A stretch of DNA of 64,000 nucleotides. Source: Lactuca virosa (lineage: Eukaryota > Streptophyta > Magnoliopsida > Asterales > Asteraceae). Positions 21,551 to 32,450 of the stretch are shown piece by piece. Below the pieces are notes generated by a model that saw only the letters and a list, made by a program, of their open reading frames with translations, was not told the origin of the DNA and did not search any database. Location of the stretch: the NCBI GenBank assembly GCA_928212115.1, contig CAKMRJ010003334.1, forward strand, positions 26,271,725 through 26,335,724, read 5' to 3'. Numbering within the stretch: position 1 is the first letter of the stretch; every line of letters starts with the position of its first letter. The position numbers and the translations under genes were made by a program.

Positions 21551-22516
21551 ATGGCGAACTTCAACATGAACACGATGACTTCTTTTTCACATTTGCTAGG
21601 ATCTTCAACTAAGATTCCTATGCTTATTCCAGAGTATTATGATCAATGGGCTGATCGAATGGAGGATTACTTGAATGGAATCGATGAAGAGCTATGGAAG
21701 TGCATTACTGATGATGTTCATCCACCTTCATCTGTTCAAAGTATTGGTACTTCTTCATCAACTCAAAGTGTTACTGAACAAACTGAAAGGCTACAGAAGA
21801 ATGAGAAAAGATGCATAAGAGAGCTTCGTGGTGCTCTTCGTCCCTTTGGTGTATAGTTATGTTCGAACTTGCAAAACATATAAAAAATATGGAATACACT
21901 AAAGGAAAAGTACCAGGGTAGTGAGAAGACCAAAATCAGTTCAGTCAAGCAATGTCTGATTGAATTAAGGGAGTTTAAGCAAAAAGATGGTGAATTGATC
22001 GAATTATACTATGATCGTCTGAACGAGCTCATCTACAAGTGTAATAGGTATGGAATTACTAGATATACTATGGAATACAACCTCACTTTTATAATGGGGC
22101 TATGCAAGGAATGGAGGAATGTGAGTTTGATGATGAAGACACAACAAACCTTCGATTTTTAACTCTTATGATCTTTACAATCTGCTAAAAGCTCACGAAA
22201 CTGACGTGAATGAAATAGACGAAGAGTCAAAAATCAATCTGGGAAGTCCATTAGCATTAGTTTCGAAAGTATCGGGAAGAGGAGGTGAGATGGAAGCTAC
22301 TGAGAAGGAAAGCTCTGAAGACGAAGGTCTTATTGTCAACTCTGATGACGAAGCCGTGACTTTTTACTCTAACAGCAGAGTAAAGAAGTTTTATAAGAAG
22401 CTATTCACTGGAAAGTCGAAAGTTGGTGAAATGAGAGGAAGTAACACTGGGAAGGCTAGTGATGAGAAGAAGTTTGAGAAGAAGGAGGTTAAAGTTGAAG
22501 ATTCGAAACAAAAGAA
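21551..22516 (+). pseudogene. gag: Truncated gag of the A-related element
   Basis: ATG at 21551 gives MANFNMNTMTSFSHLLGSS, matching A at 573. An in-frame upstream extension exists but is not conserved, so this start is preferred. The frame stops at 21856 and coding similarity resumes around 21960-22150 in other frames, then 22206-22516 (MNEIDEESKINLGSPLALVS). The zinc knuckle is missing because sequence switches to another repeat near 22519. Confidence 0.85.
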
Positions 22517-22519
22517 GCT

Positions 22520-24414
22520 TCTACGAAACCCTAATCCATACTTGAGTGATCTTGGAGCTTAGAAGGCCATTAAAAGAGTATTTTGGTGCTTTTGAAGAAG
22601 GTGTTCATTCTTAAAGACTTATTGGAGGAGATAGAGCTTTTAGATCCAGAACTACACCATCTTTTGGCTCTCATTTGAGGTATAAAGTCTTAAACTTGGT
22701 GGTTATTTCCTTAGATGTTTGGTGTTGGGTTTTTGGACCTTTTTGGTCCCAAGGATGAAGCTTTATGGTCAAGTCCAATTTCTAAGCTTAGGGTTGCCAC
22801 CCTTGGTCCTATTAGAGTCCCTAAGACAGAAAGTCGCCATCTTGAAGGTTTTAATGGGTTCATGCAAGAGTTATGGCCATTTTCATGGAAGTAGATTGCT
22901 ATACTTTGAGTTTGGGTTCATGTGGGTCATATAAAGTCACCAAGTCAGTGACTTTATGGATTAAGATGTTGAAGAGGACTTGGATCTGTGATTTTAGCCT
23001 TTGGAATAGAGTATTAAGTGCTTAATGGTAGAAGTGGCTTAACAGAGCAGTATGTTGGGCGTACATGAATGTATGCGCAACGTACAAGCCATACAGCCTG
23101 TACGCTTAGCGTACAGAGGAGTACACCTTGTGTACTCATCAGATTTGGGTTTGGCGTTGTTTGGGCCATTTCCATGGGCTAGTATTTTGGGCCTTAGTGG
23201 GCCATCTGAATTGGACTTTTGGACTAGAGAAGCATTATTGGGCCTTAGGTTGAGGCCCATGTGAAGGGATTTGGCCCAATTGGAAATTGGGCCATATATT
23301 GGGCCTTGTGGAAGTGTTTATCTTTTGGGCCAAGGTTTGGGTACAGTTCATTTTGGGACAAGAGTAGGTGAGGGGTAGAATGGTCTTTTACCCTAGTGAG
23401 GACTTATGGTTAAGTTATGAGAATCCCAGACTTATCTAATTTGTATGATGATCAGTAGCTCGGGGAGTCGAGAGATCAGTAGTTTGGGGATCTGCCAGCT
23501 AGCAGCCAGAGGTTTATCCATGGGATTCTGCATTCAGCTTTACGAGGTGAGTCTCCTCCTGTAGGGACGGGTCGAAGGCACCAATGTCGGCCCGTATGTA
23601 TGATTGTATGTTTTCCGAACCAAGGTCCGATGTCGGGCGGTGCCCGAGGAATGTTTATATGTGTGTTTCCGGACCAAGGTCCGATGTCGAGCGGTGCCCG
23701 AGGAATGTTTATATGTGTGCTTCCGGACTACGGTTCGATGTCGGGTGATACCCGATGATTATGTGCATGTTGATTATACTTGTTGTTTGTGCGATACTTG
23801 TATGTGCCTGGTAGGGAGGTGAGTGTGGGAGGGGTACTGTATCTCATCACTAGCTGAGTATGGACGGGGTTCCATATCTCATCAATAGCAAAGCAGGGGT
23901 AGGGTCCAAGATAGGTGAGGCCTTAGGACTAGAGCATATAGTACTGTGTATGATTCTTTATGTGCTAGCATGATTATATGATATTATTTGTATGTGTATA
24001 GCGGGCGAGGCCCAGTGACGGCAGGGCCTGGAAGAAACAGATCTGTATACCGAGCGGGGCTCGATGCCAGGCAGGGCCTGATGCCGGGCGGGGCCCGAGG
24101 AAGGGGCGGGGGCCCAGTATATGCGTTATGTGTATGGTATGTGGTAGTATGGGGAACTCACTAAGCTTCGTGCTTACGATTTTCAGTTTTGGTTTCAGGT
24201 ACTTCCAGTTGCAAAGGGAAGAGTTTGGAATGATTGCATTGCACACACCATGATGTTTAGTTTGAGATGTTTACTTTGATGTTTTAATTTGGAAACTCTG
24301 ATAATAATGTTTTGAAATACTTTGACTCATGTGTTTGATGGAATGGTTTGATAACTATGGTTTTATTTAATAATTTAAAATGAAATTTTTTATCATGGTT
24401 TTTGAGATGTTACA
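22520..24414 (+). repeat. Gypsy-type LTR fragment (5'-truncated)
   Basis: Ends GATGTTACA at 24414 without a primer-binding site after it, as expected for a 3' or solo LTR. It shares GC-rich blocks (GGGCGGGGCCCGAGG type) with the minus-strand LTR at 29752-30515, and follows the same plan as the LTR of element D (GCACCAATGTCGGCCC). The expected TGTAAC start is absent, so its left end is truncated at the copia junction. Confidence 0.7.
23615..23776 (+). repeat. 54-bp tandem repeat, 3 units, inside the gypsy LTR
   Basis: Units start at 23615, 23669 and 23723; each begins CCGAACCAAGGTCCGATGTC or a close variant. Because 54 is a multiple of three, the array keeps a frame open and creates a repetitive ORF that is not a gene. 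Confidence 0.85.
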
Positions 24415-25640
24415 ACTATATATTTTTTGCATTCACAAAAATCGTTCTTTTAAGTATCTATGATTTAGAAAAGCATATGCTTAATTTGAATTTTTTTTAA
24501 GCATCCAATATGTTCATTTACATATGATGAGTTGACTTGAGTGACCAGGAGTTGAGATCCTTACATTTGTAAAATATCCTATCCTAGGATTGTGAGAGAT
24601 ATTCTAGATCGCCCTCACATGCATGTATGTGCTAGCCATCCCTCATATGGATTAGTGCGATTGGTTACTAGTTCTAGATTGCAGAATGGACAAAAACGAG
24701 GGTTATACTATTATGTGTTTAGTAGCCTTATTTTGTAGAATGAACAATATCTATTTTATTGATATAATTTTTCATAAACCAAAAAGTAACAAATAACTAT
24801 GTCAGTTTTTTTAATATAAAAGATAATAAATTTATTATGTGCGTTGTTATAAAATTAACATGCTATAAAACTATTATTTATTATCGGAGATGTAACAATG
24901 AAATAAATTATTTATGTAAATAGTAATAAAAATTTAAAATTTAAATATAATTAAAAAAATTTAACTACATGAAAAGTTAACCATTAAAAAAAACATTAGG
25001 AATAATAAATGATAAATAAAATGAGTGAAAAAACTATTCTCTGCACTAATACTTTAATAAGGAAATGTGGTATTTTTAATGTGTGTTATTTAATCTTAAA
25101 AATCTTCACAGATTTTATCATTTAGTTTAAAATCAACTTAAAATGACAAGAATGTTTACATAAATGAATAAATAAATAAATAAATAAAGGTGCCGTACGA
25201 GGTGGGGGGGGGGGGGGGGGGGGTGGGCGGGGAATCAAAATATCATATGAAACTGATGAAAGGTTTGTGGATGGTGAGAATAAGTGAAAGAAAGATGTCG
25301 AGATAGTACTTTTTCGATGTTTTCCAATGTTCTTTGAAATTTTACTCTACCGGCAAAATTAGTATTTTTAAACTTATTAGACTGGATTTTTATTTTTATT
25401 TTTTAAAAATAAAATTAACTTAATTTTAAATTCTATAACTAAAAAAACAAATAGAATTAATTAAAAATGATCAATAAACACAAAAATTATTAAAATAGAA
25501 ATATTTCATTACTTAAAAATAAAAATTACATAATAAAACCTAGAAAACATAATTAAAAATTACATAATAAAAATAATAAACCATTATTAAAAAAGTACGT
25601 CCCTCTGAATTGTCGTATTCGTTATCCGAATCATCGCTCG
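24415..25640. other. AT-rich spacer with a 20-base G tract
   Basis: No coding sequence recognised. 25204-25223 is an uninterrupted run of 20 G followed by TGGGCGGGG. Otherwise AT-rich with several A runs. Confidence 0.6.
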
Positions 25641-26933
25641 AGTCCTCGAAGAACAAATTCGAATCTTTATCTGATTCGTCAAACAAATCATCATGTCAAT
25701 ACCCGACCTTAGGTTGTATGTGAGCACTATAATTGCGCTACATTACGCTACATTAAATTCGCACGAAGGGAGTGATGAATGTCGCGATCATATACTTATC
25801 TTCTATTTTTCATATACTCTTGCGTACCAAAAACTACTCGTTCGACGTTTGACAAAACTTCGTTTTTCGTCGTAGCGTCATATCGCTCTTCCTTCATCTT
25901 CTAGAATCATATTATGCAATATGATGCACACATACATTACGTGTTGCAACCTTTTCACTTCATATGATTGTTTCTCGAGTTGTAGTACTTGCCAATGCCT
26001 CTTGATTACTCCAAATGTTCGCTCCACCTCCTTTCTAGCTGACTCTTATCCCTCCTTAAACTTTTTTTTTATTCATCGTTCGAACATGTGAACGATTTCT
26101 AAAAACAAATTTCGCAGGATATATCTCATCAGTAAGATAGTACACGCTCTTATATGTTACCCCATTTGCTTCAAACAATACATCGTGTGACTTTCCAAGA
26201 TAGATGTCGTTAAATACCGACGAATGGTCGAGAACATTGATGTTGTTATTTGCACTAACTGGACCAAAGAACGCATGCCATATCCAAAAATCATGTGATG
26301 CGATGTGATTGCTTTTAGAACAATCGTCGTCTCTCAGTGATCGTCTCGCATGTATTGACCATACCATGCGTTGGGCACAATGCCCATGACCAGTTCATGC
26401 AATCGATGCTACCTAGCTCATTTTCATGCACTGTATAGAATTGGTGGACATCATTGATCGTCAGTTTGTGCAAATATCGTTCCTCGTAAACCAAAATAAT
26501 AGCATTTGCGAACTTGTACATAGTCCTTTGTGGTACACTCGGACATCCTCAAATACTCGTCCAATTTATCTACTCCCATGCCGTATGCTAACTGACGAAT
26601 TGTGGTTGTGCATTTTTGAATTGGAGAAAAACATTTTTTGCCTCTCGCATCCCGCTTCAATTAAATATATGGAAATCGGCATTCCAAATCGCTAACAATA
26701 TGTAAAAATAACTCTTTTCTCATCCGGAACCGCCGCCGAAACTTTGAAGCGTACACGACATCATCTTCAAAATAGTCTTCTATACGACGATTGCGTCCGA
26801 CTTCACGATTTCTCTTCAACGGAGGTCTTCTCGTTTGAGATCGTGAACGTGAACTTTGACCTATTCGGTTTTGTAAATACAACATTATTTTTGCCATGAC
26901 GGGACCGATAAATGTTGCCTCTTCTTGCACCAT
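25640..26933 (-). pseudogene. PIF/Harbinger-type transposase, decayed
   Basis: Read on the minus strand. 26933-26661 encodes the N-terminus with RRRFRMRKELFLHIVSDLE. 26660-26451 encodes TTTIRQLAYGMGVDKLDEYL. 26521-26315 encodes GSIDCMNWSWALCP, containing the first catalytic Asp. 26367-26056 encodes ASHDFWIWHAFFGPVSANNN followed by INVLDHSSVFNDI, with the second catalytic Asp, then YYLTDEIYPA. Remnants continue towards 25640. These are hallmarks of the plant transposon-protein/DDE_Tnp_4 family. Pieces lie in different frames with stops between. It once cut and pasted a DNA transposon; no terminal inverted repeats were identified for it. Confidence 0.85.
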
Positions 26934-27389
26934 CGAAACGAAGGATGAAGATTACGATAGCGACATTGTGGCTGAGTGAGTTTCTTGATAGAAAGTATAG
27001 AAGTAGGTGTGAAAATTATGTTAGATTTGTTTGCTATTTATAGAGTGGTAAATTAAAAAAAATTGTATATATCAAATGTTTGTAGCCGTTAAGATTAGAT
27101 TAAGAAAAAAGGAAAATCATTTTTTATATCCGTTTTATTCAAATCAAAGAGGAAAAAAAATCGGCCAACCACATAAGGAGAGAGAAAACAGGGTACCCTC
27201 CCCTCACCATTTTCCTGCATGACCTAAACCGCACCCACAGTGTAGTGTAGCAGGGTGCGGTTTCGAATCTTGTAGCTTCTTCTTGCACCACTCCTCCCGG
27301 TCTTATAGTTATACACCAACCATTAATAATTCTTCACGCAAAATAGTATATGAAAAAAAATCACTTACTTCTTATGGATAATCACAAAA
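26934..27389. other. AT-rich flank of the transposase with an 11-bp hairpin
   Basis: Mostly AT-rich. AAACCGCACCC at 27226-27236 and GGGTGCGGTTT at 27253-27263 form an 11-bp perfect stem with a 16-base loop. It could be a remnant of a transposon end, but no matching partner was found left of the transposase. Confidence 0.5.
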
Positions 27390-28450
27390 AGACCCTATAT
27401 ATTGGGGTTTTTTTCGGATTAAACATCAATTTTATTTTTTCCCTAAAATAGTCTTTTCATTTTTTTATTTTTCCAATTTACACCTTACATTTTCATTTTT
27501 TCGGTTTAGCCCTTATATTTTTTCATTTTTTTAGATTAAACCTCAACTTTATTTTTTTTCTTCTAAAAAATCCTTACATCTTTCTAATCTTGAAAGTTTT
27601 CTTTCATTTAATCTCATAATTCTATGGATGATGTTCTCATCTTCATGATGGTTTGAAGTAAATCTAGAGAAATTGTATTGTAACTCATTTGGGTGACGAT
27701 TGCAAAAATTTCTCTTCCATGTGACATCATCGATATGGTGAAAAACGTTGTAGCCGCATGTAATCATCTAGAAAAGTTCAACCCAAAGTACGTAAAAACC
27801 TTCAATATGATTAAGGGTTATTTGCATTAGGAGCCATAAGATTCGATGATGGGAAAAGAGCAACCCCTCCCCTTCTTCCTCTTTTCGCCAACGGATGTTA
27901 TCACTCTTCTCTTCTTTTCTTTCTCATCTTCCATCATATATGGCTCCTTAATGAGAATAAAAAAAATCAATAAGAACAACTTTTACTCTTCTTTCGCCAT
28001 AACCAACATAAAAAAAAAACTAAATGTAGATAACTCTTGATTAAACTAATGATCGTATCTTGGGTTAAACTTTTCTATATTATTACATGAAGTTACAATG
28101 TTTTTGGCCAATCATCAACCAATGCATTTACAAGACCACATTTCTAGATTTACTCCAAACCATCATGATACTGGAAGCATCTGCTATTAAATTATAAAAC
28201 CGAATGCAAGAAATATTTCAAGATAACAAAGATATAAGAGTTTTTTTTAGAAAAAAATAAACATAAGGTTTAATCCAAAAAAAAATGAAAAAATGTAAGG
28301 GGTAAATCAACAAAAAATTAAAATGTAATTGGTAAATCGAAAAGATAAAAATTATAAGGGCTAAATCGAAAAAATAGAAAAAAATATAAGGGCTTTTTCA
28401 GGATAAAAAATAAAATGAAGGTTTAATTCAGAAAAAACTCAATTTTATAA
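27390..28450. repeat. About 1.06-kb foldback element (long imperfect inverted repeat)
   Basis: The left arm (27390 to about 27870) pairs with the right arm (about 27930-28450) along most of its length. Examples: TTCATGATGGTTTGAAGTAA at about 27641 against its near complement at about 28150; AGAAAAGTTCAACCCAAAGT at about 27770 against AACCCAAGATACG read backwards at about 28060; and GGAGCCATAAG against ATATGGCTCC near the centre. Arms have accumulated indels, the right arm being longer near the middle. Resembles a foldback or long-inverted-repeat MITE. No coding. Target duplication not resolved. Confidence 0.75.
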
Positions 28451-28490
28451 GTTATTTAATTTCTATTTCCAATTTTTGAATATTGATTTA

Positions 28491-28717
28491 GGGCGTGTTC
28501 GGCACAGAGCGTTTGAGAGCTTCTAGCTTCTAGGGTTTGACAAGACGCTCCGTTTTGAACAGAAAACCTCGTTCGGCACTACAAGCTTCTAGCGTTTAGT
28601 TTCAACAAAACGTTCCAAATCCAAATGCTACTTCATGTAGCGTTTAACAAAACGCTACAAGCTACAAGCTACCCGCTACAAGTCACCAGCTACCAGCTAA
28701 TTTTGCCGAACACGCCC
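28491..28717. mobile_element. Tourist-type MITE (PIF/Harbinger-related), 227 bp
   Basis: Perfect terminal inverted repeats GGGCGTGTTCGGC (28491-28503) and GCCGAACACGCCC (28705-28717), flanked by TTA at 28488-28490 and 28718-28720. A TTA target duplication with GGGC...GTT..GGC ends is typical of Tourist/PIF-Harbinger MITEs. The interior is non-coding with repeated GCTACAAGCTAC-type words. Confidence 0.88.
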
Positions 28718-28720
28718 TTA

Positions 28721-29139
28721 CACATGAGAACTTTTTTTTTTTTCGTTTAATATACCAATTGAAATTATGATTCCGTTATGTGAATTTTGAAATATTCTTT
28801 CAAAGATACTTGTAAGATTTTTTTTAATAATGTTAAACCGACCAAAATAAAATTCTTTAGTTATAAATAATAATATTTTGATACATATGCTCACTTTCTG
28901 ATATTATTAAAACAAAATTGAGGTATTTAATCAACTGTTAAACGATTAAATTTACATTTACGTTTAGGTGGACGAAATATTCATACATATTGCTTTTTTC
29001 ATCCCAAACAAATACTCTATCTGTATTTATTTGCAATTTACTATTTTTTGAGAAATTAAATATCTTTTTATTTTTTATTCCTACCAATCTTTCTATCAAT
29101 TTAAATGATTATATGTGTCATATCCCTATAATAAAATTA
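28721..29139. other. AT-rich spacer
   Basis: No feature recognised; low GC with T and A runs. The ORF at 28990-29238 has no family resemblance. Confidence 0.5.
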
Positions 29140-29335
29140 GAGGTGTTCACGGTCCGGTTTTTTCGGTTTTTAAGTCAAACCGAAACCAAACCGTTACTAA
29201 CGGTTTTTGTCAAGCAAAAGCCGAAGTCGAACCGTTGAAAATTTAAAACCGAACCAAGCCAAACCGTTACTAACGGTTTGGCTCTGGTTTGGTTTCACGG
29301 TTTGGGCTTTTTAGGCCCATTTTAGTCGAGTCCAT
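29140..29335. repeat. hAT-like terminal/subterminal repeat cluster
   Basis: Starts AGAGGTGTTCACGGTCCGGT and holds many direct and inverted copies of AAACCG/CGGTTT (for example AACCGTTACTAACGGTTT twice). This dense CGGTTT pattern is common at ends of plant hAT-type elements. No transposase present. Confidence 0.5.
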
Positions 29336-29490
29336 TAAAACAATTTAGTAAAAAACTGCACTATTAAAGGTATTAAAACAGTAAAAATTCTGCCTAATAT
29401 TAAAGCTGCAATATTAGAGGTATTAAAGCAGTAAAAAAACTACACTATTAAAGGTATTAAAACAGTAAAAAAAACTGCACTATTAAAGGT
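29336..29490 (+). repeat. Short tandem repeat, about 4 degenerate units of 30-45 bp
   Basis: Units contain CTGCACTATTAAAGGTATTA followed by AAACAGTAAAA. The second unit is diverged (AATATTAAAGCTGCAATATT). Confidence 0.65.
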
Positions 29491-29646
29491 GTGGCAACTA
29501 CAAGGGAGGCGGTAACGAGTGGTGTGGCAACTGGAAACGAGAGAAACAGAGCCTTTGCGTCTTTGCGAATTGCAATGACTCGATTAGGGCAATGACTTAG
29601 GGAAAATATGGTTATGGTCACTTCAGAAGATATTTGAATACATTTT

Positions 29647-30763
29647 AGGGAAAATGACTTAGGAGGGTAACTACCTCTTATCCGTGTTCACATATTGGCA
29701 ACTTTTTTTTTTTTTTTTTTACATAAGAATGCAACCAACTTGTTTTAACTGTGTAACATCCCAAAAATCATGACCAAAAATTTTGTTTTTAATTTAATAC
29801 TAAAACCATAATTGTCAAACCATTAATTTAATACTTCGGCATCGGGCCCCGCCCGGCATCAGGCCCCGCCTGACATCGAGCCCCGCTCGGTATACAGATC
29901 TGTCTCTCTTAGGCCCTGCCTGTCTCCGGGCCCCGCCCGCTAAACACATACAATCATATAACATGCTAACACATAAAGAAACATACTCTACTGTATCCCT
30001 GTCCTAAGAAACATACTCTGCTAATATTGAGATACGGAACCCCGTCCGTACTCAGCTAGTGATGAGATACACGACCTCGCCCACACTCACCTCCCTTCCA
30101 GGCACATACAAGTATCACACAGACAACAAATATAATCTAACATGCAAACATTCCTCGGGTACCCGCCCACATCGGACCTTGGTCCGGAATAACATACTAG
30201 CATATAATGCCTAGGGCTAACCCTCGGGTCTTCCTACTCATAGACTACATGGGCTGACATTGTGGTCTTAGACCCATTCACACAGTGAGGAGACTCACCT
30301 TGCAACGGTCAACGGTCAATGGTCAAAGTCAACACCCGGATTTAAATAGGGTGCCAAGACCCGGATAAGATGCTGGGAACGGAACCAAAAGAAGGAGAAT
30401 AAGATGCTTAAATAGGGTACCAACACCCGGATTTAGGGTTTCCCAAACCCACACCAACTCGCCGAGTAGGTCACTTAAAAATGAAATTTTTGGTCATGAT
30501 TTTTAGGATGTTACACAGTTAAAACAGGTTAGTTGCTTTCTTATGTACAAAAAAAAAGTTGCCAATATGTGAACACGGATAAGCGGTAGTTGCCCTCCTA
30601 AGTCATTTTCCCTTTGAGTTACCGGTTAAAACATGTATTAGCCGGTAATATTGGTGTAATTTAAACAGTTAAAACAAGTTAGTTGCTTTCTTATGTACAA
30701 AAAAGAAGTTGCCAATATGTGAACACGAATAAGAAGTAGTTACCCTCCTAAGTCATTTTCCCT
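29647..30763. mobile_element. Long-inverted-repeat DNA element with a duplicated right arm
   Basis: Left arm 29647-29751 (AGGGAAAATGACTTAGGAGG...) is matched in inverted orientation by right arm copies at 30516-30613 and 30665-30763, both ending CTAAGTCATTTTCCCT. ACATTTT flanks the outermost arms on both sides (29640-29646, 30764-30770), suggesting a 7-8 bp target duplication, as in hAT- or Mutator-like elements. The axis is occupied by a gypsy LTR (29752-30515). Non-coding. Confidence 0.72.
29752..30515 (-). repeat. Gypsy-type LTR on the axis of the inverted-repeat element
   Basis: Begins TGTAACATCCC and ends AGGATGTTACA; both ends share an inverted stretch around AAAAATCATGACCAAAAATT. Internal blocks such as CCCCGCCCGGCATCAGGCCC are reverse complements of the plus-strand LTR at 22520-24414, so it is the same family on the minus strand and shortened (764 bp). 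It contains GACTTTGAC and ACTCGCCGAGTA words typical of LTRs in this group; the lineage assignment is inference. Confidence 0.65.
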
Positions 30764-30770
30764 ACATTTT

Positions 30771-31012
30771 AAGTATGGCGATCGTTATGTTTTTAAGTCC
30801 ATAACATACATCTTTTTCAAAGTGAGGAGAAAATCGTAGATTTAAAGAAACTCAGAAGAAAAAGTAACACCATAATCCAAGGTTGTAACAAATATTTGGT
30901 GGTATCCAGTCTGTCTAACTGAAATAAATGGATTAATCCGTATAAATGGAATAAATCGTGAACTCTAGATTATATAGGAAAAAGTTATTTAAGAAAATAA
31001 ATAGAATCAATA
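30771..31012. other. Spacer with no recognised feature
   Basis: AT-rich, no coding sequence, between the inverted-repeat element and the Helitron. Confidence 0.5.
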
Positions 31013-31307
31013 TCCTAACAAAAGTAAGTAATTATTATATATATATTAAAATTGTGGAGAAAAGGAACTGTTAAATTGACATAGTTTGTCCAGATTTCGT
31101 CCCTTGATTTACATATCCGATCCCTCTATAATTGGTTGTGTGTCACTTCTTTAATTTATTCATGTCATTATTAAAGATGTGAAGAATAGGAACAGTAAAC
31201 TGCATGAGGGGTTGATAAAATCAGTCCACAACTTTCTATATTTTCAATAGTTCAGATTTTTGACACTAGACTTTATCATATTGCCAATTTAGTCCCTTAA
31301 ACAGTAC

Positions 31308-32450
31308 TTGACCAGATACTGTTTCTCGGTTACCACAGGGTTAAGCATTTTACTTCCCGATCATTCCACCGTCTTTCTTTTATCTCCCACCGCTTCTTCA
31401 TCTCGATCCTTCGACAGGGGTTTCTCTTTAGAAGCGATTGAGCACCGCCATCATTTCTATGCCCACCGCCCCTTTCTCCTGATCAGGTTCTCCACCGCTT
31501 TTGTTACCCAACCGGCCTGTTCATCGTGTTACTGTCTACCATGGTCACCGCCTCCACCGCTTACTTCCTATGTACGATCCATCTTCTCCCTTCTAATATC
31601 CGTCTACCCGTTACCGTCTCTAAATGGGTGCAGCAATAACAGGTCGGAGAGGAAAACGAAGGAATCGCCAAGGTAGTCGGCGTCTGGTTGCGTCGAAGAC
31701 TGATTCCTATCGCTTCCGACATAAAGGCTTTTGGTATCGGCTATTTCAGGTACATATTTTCTTCAACGTCTGCTCCTATATCACTTCTTCTCCCGTCGTT
31801 CCTCTTATATGCGACAGATTTCTTGAATCCGTTTGTTAATGTGTTGTAAACCGGATACCCATATAAAGTCGAATAGATTTTTCAATTTGGGGTTTTCATT
31901 TTACCTTCGCTTTGCTCTTTAGATGTCTGTGGCATGCAATGGCAGAACGCCTTCTCCACCCTGTATCACCCCATCAAAACCGTTTCTGATCCTCACCGCC
32001 TTGAACTGCCATCCTAAAATCGTAGATGTGAATTTTTGTTTGGTTTCTTTCCGCAATCGACTGCAGATGCTTTTATTTCTAAAAACCGTAGACTTTCAGA
32101 TGGTGTTTGCCTGGGCTGGAAGATGTAACACGAACTGTGGATACCGACTGGTTGTATCCAATACAAGTGAAGGCTGTAAGGTTGCATGTTAATTTGATTT
32201 CGCTGTGGATTTCAGTTCCTATTACATGTTAATTTCATTTCAATTTTGTGTATGCAGTGCATTTCAGTACTTATGTAGACGATTGAACCCTACCATTTCG
32301 TCCTTTTCAATTAATTTACAATTTAGTTTTCGGTGTGAATCAATTTACAGTTTGGAGTGCTCATTAGCAAAAGGAAGGCTACGTATCGACACAGGTATGA
32401 CTCTTTTTACTTGGTTACTCTCTGTAACTCTAATTTCTTATTGTTTGTAA
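31308..32450 (+). other. Gene-like but unrecognised sequence in the Helitron
   Basis: Higher GC than its surroundings, with ORFs at 31308-31676 and 31923-32192 and splice-like boundaries, but no protein family recognised. It may be captured genic DNA (5' UTR or intron) or Helitron-specific sequence. Not called as a gene. Confidence 0.35.

Larger units (their letters stand above)
20995..22519 (+). mobile_element. 5' fragment of an A-related copia element (LTR, primer site and part of gag)
   Basis: An LTR (20995 to about 21303), primer-binding site TGGTATCAGAGC at 21308-21319, leader and gag N-terminus follow the same plan as element A and are similar to it in sequence. The similarity stops in gag near 22519, where gypsy LTR sequence begins, so everything downstream of mid-gag is lost. 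Confidence 0.88.

Noticed and set aside
23604..23822. ORF with an 18-residue protein repeat (VRCRAVPEECLYVCF)
   Set aside because: It is the in-frame translation of a 54-bp DNA tandem repeat inside an LTR, not a protein gene.
31308..31676. 122-codon ORF as an intact gene
   Set aside because: No recognisable domain, lies within the Helitron and lacks coding support; kept only as unrecognised gene-like sequence.
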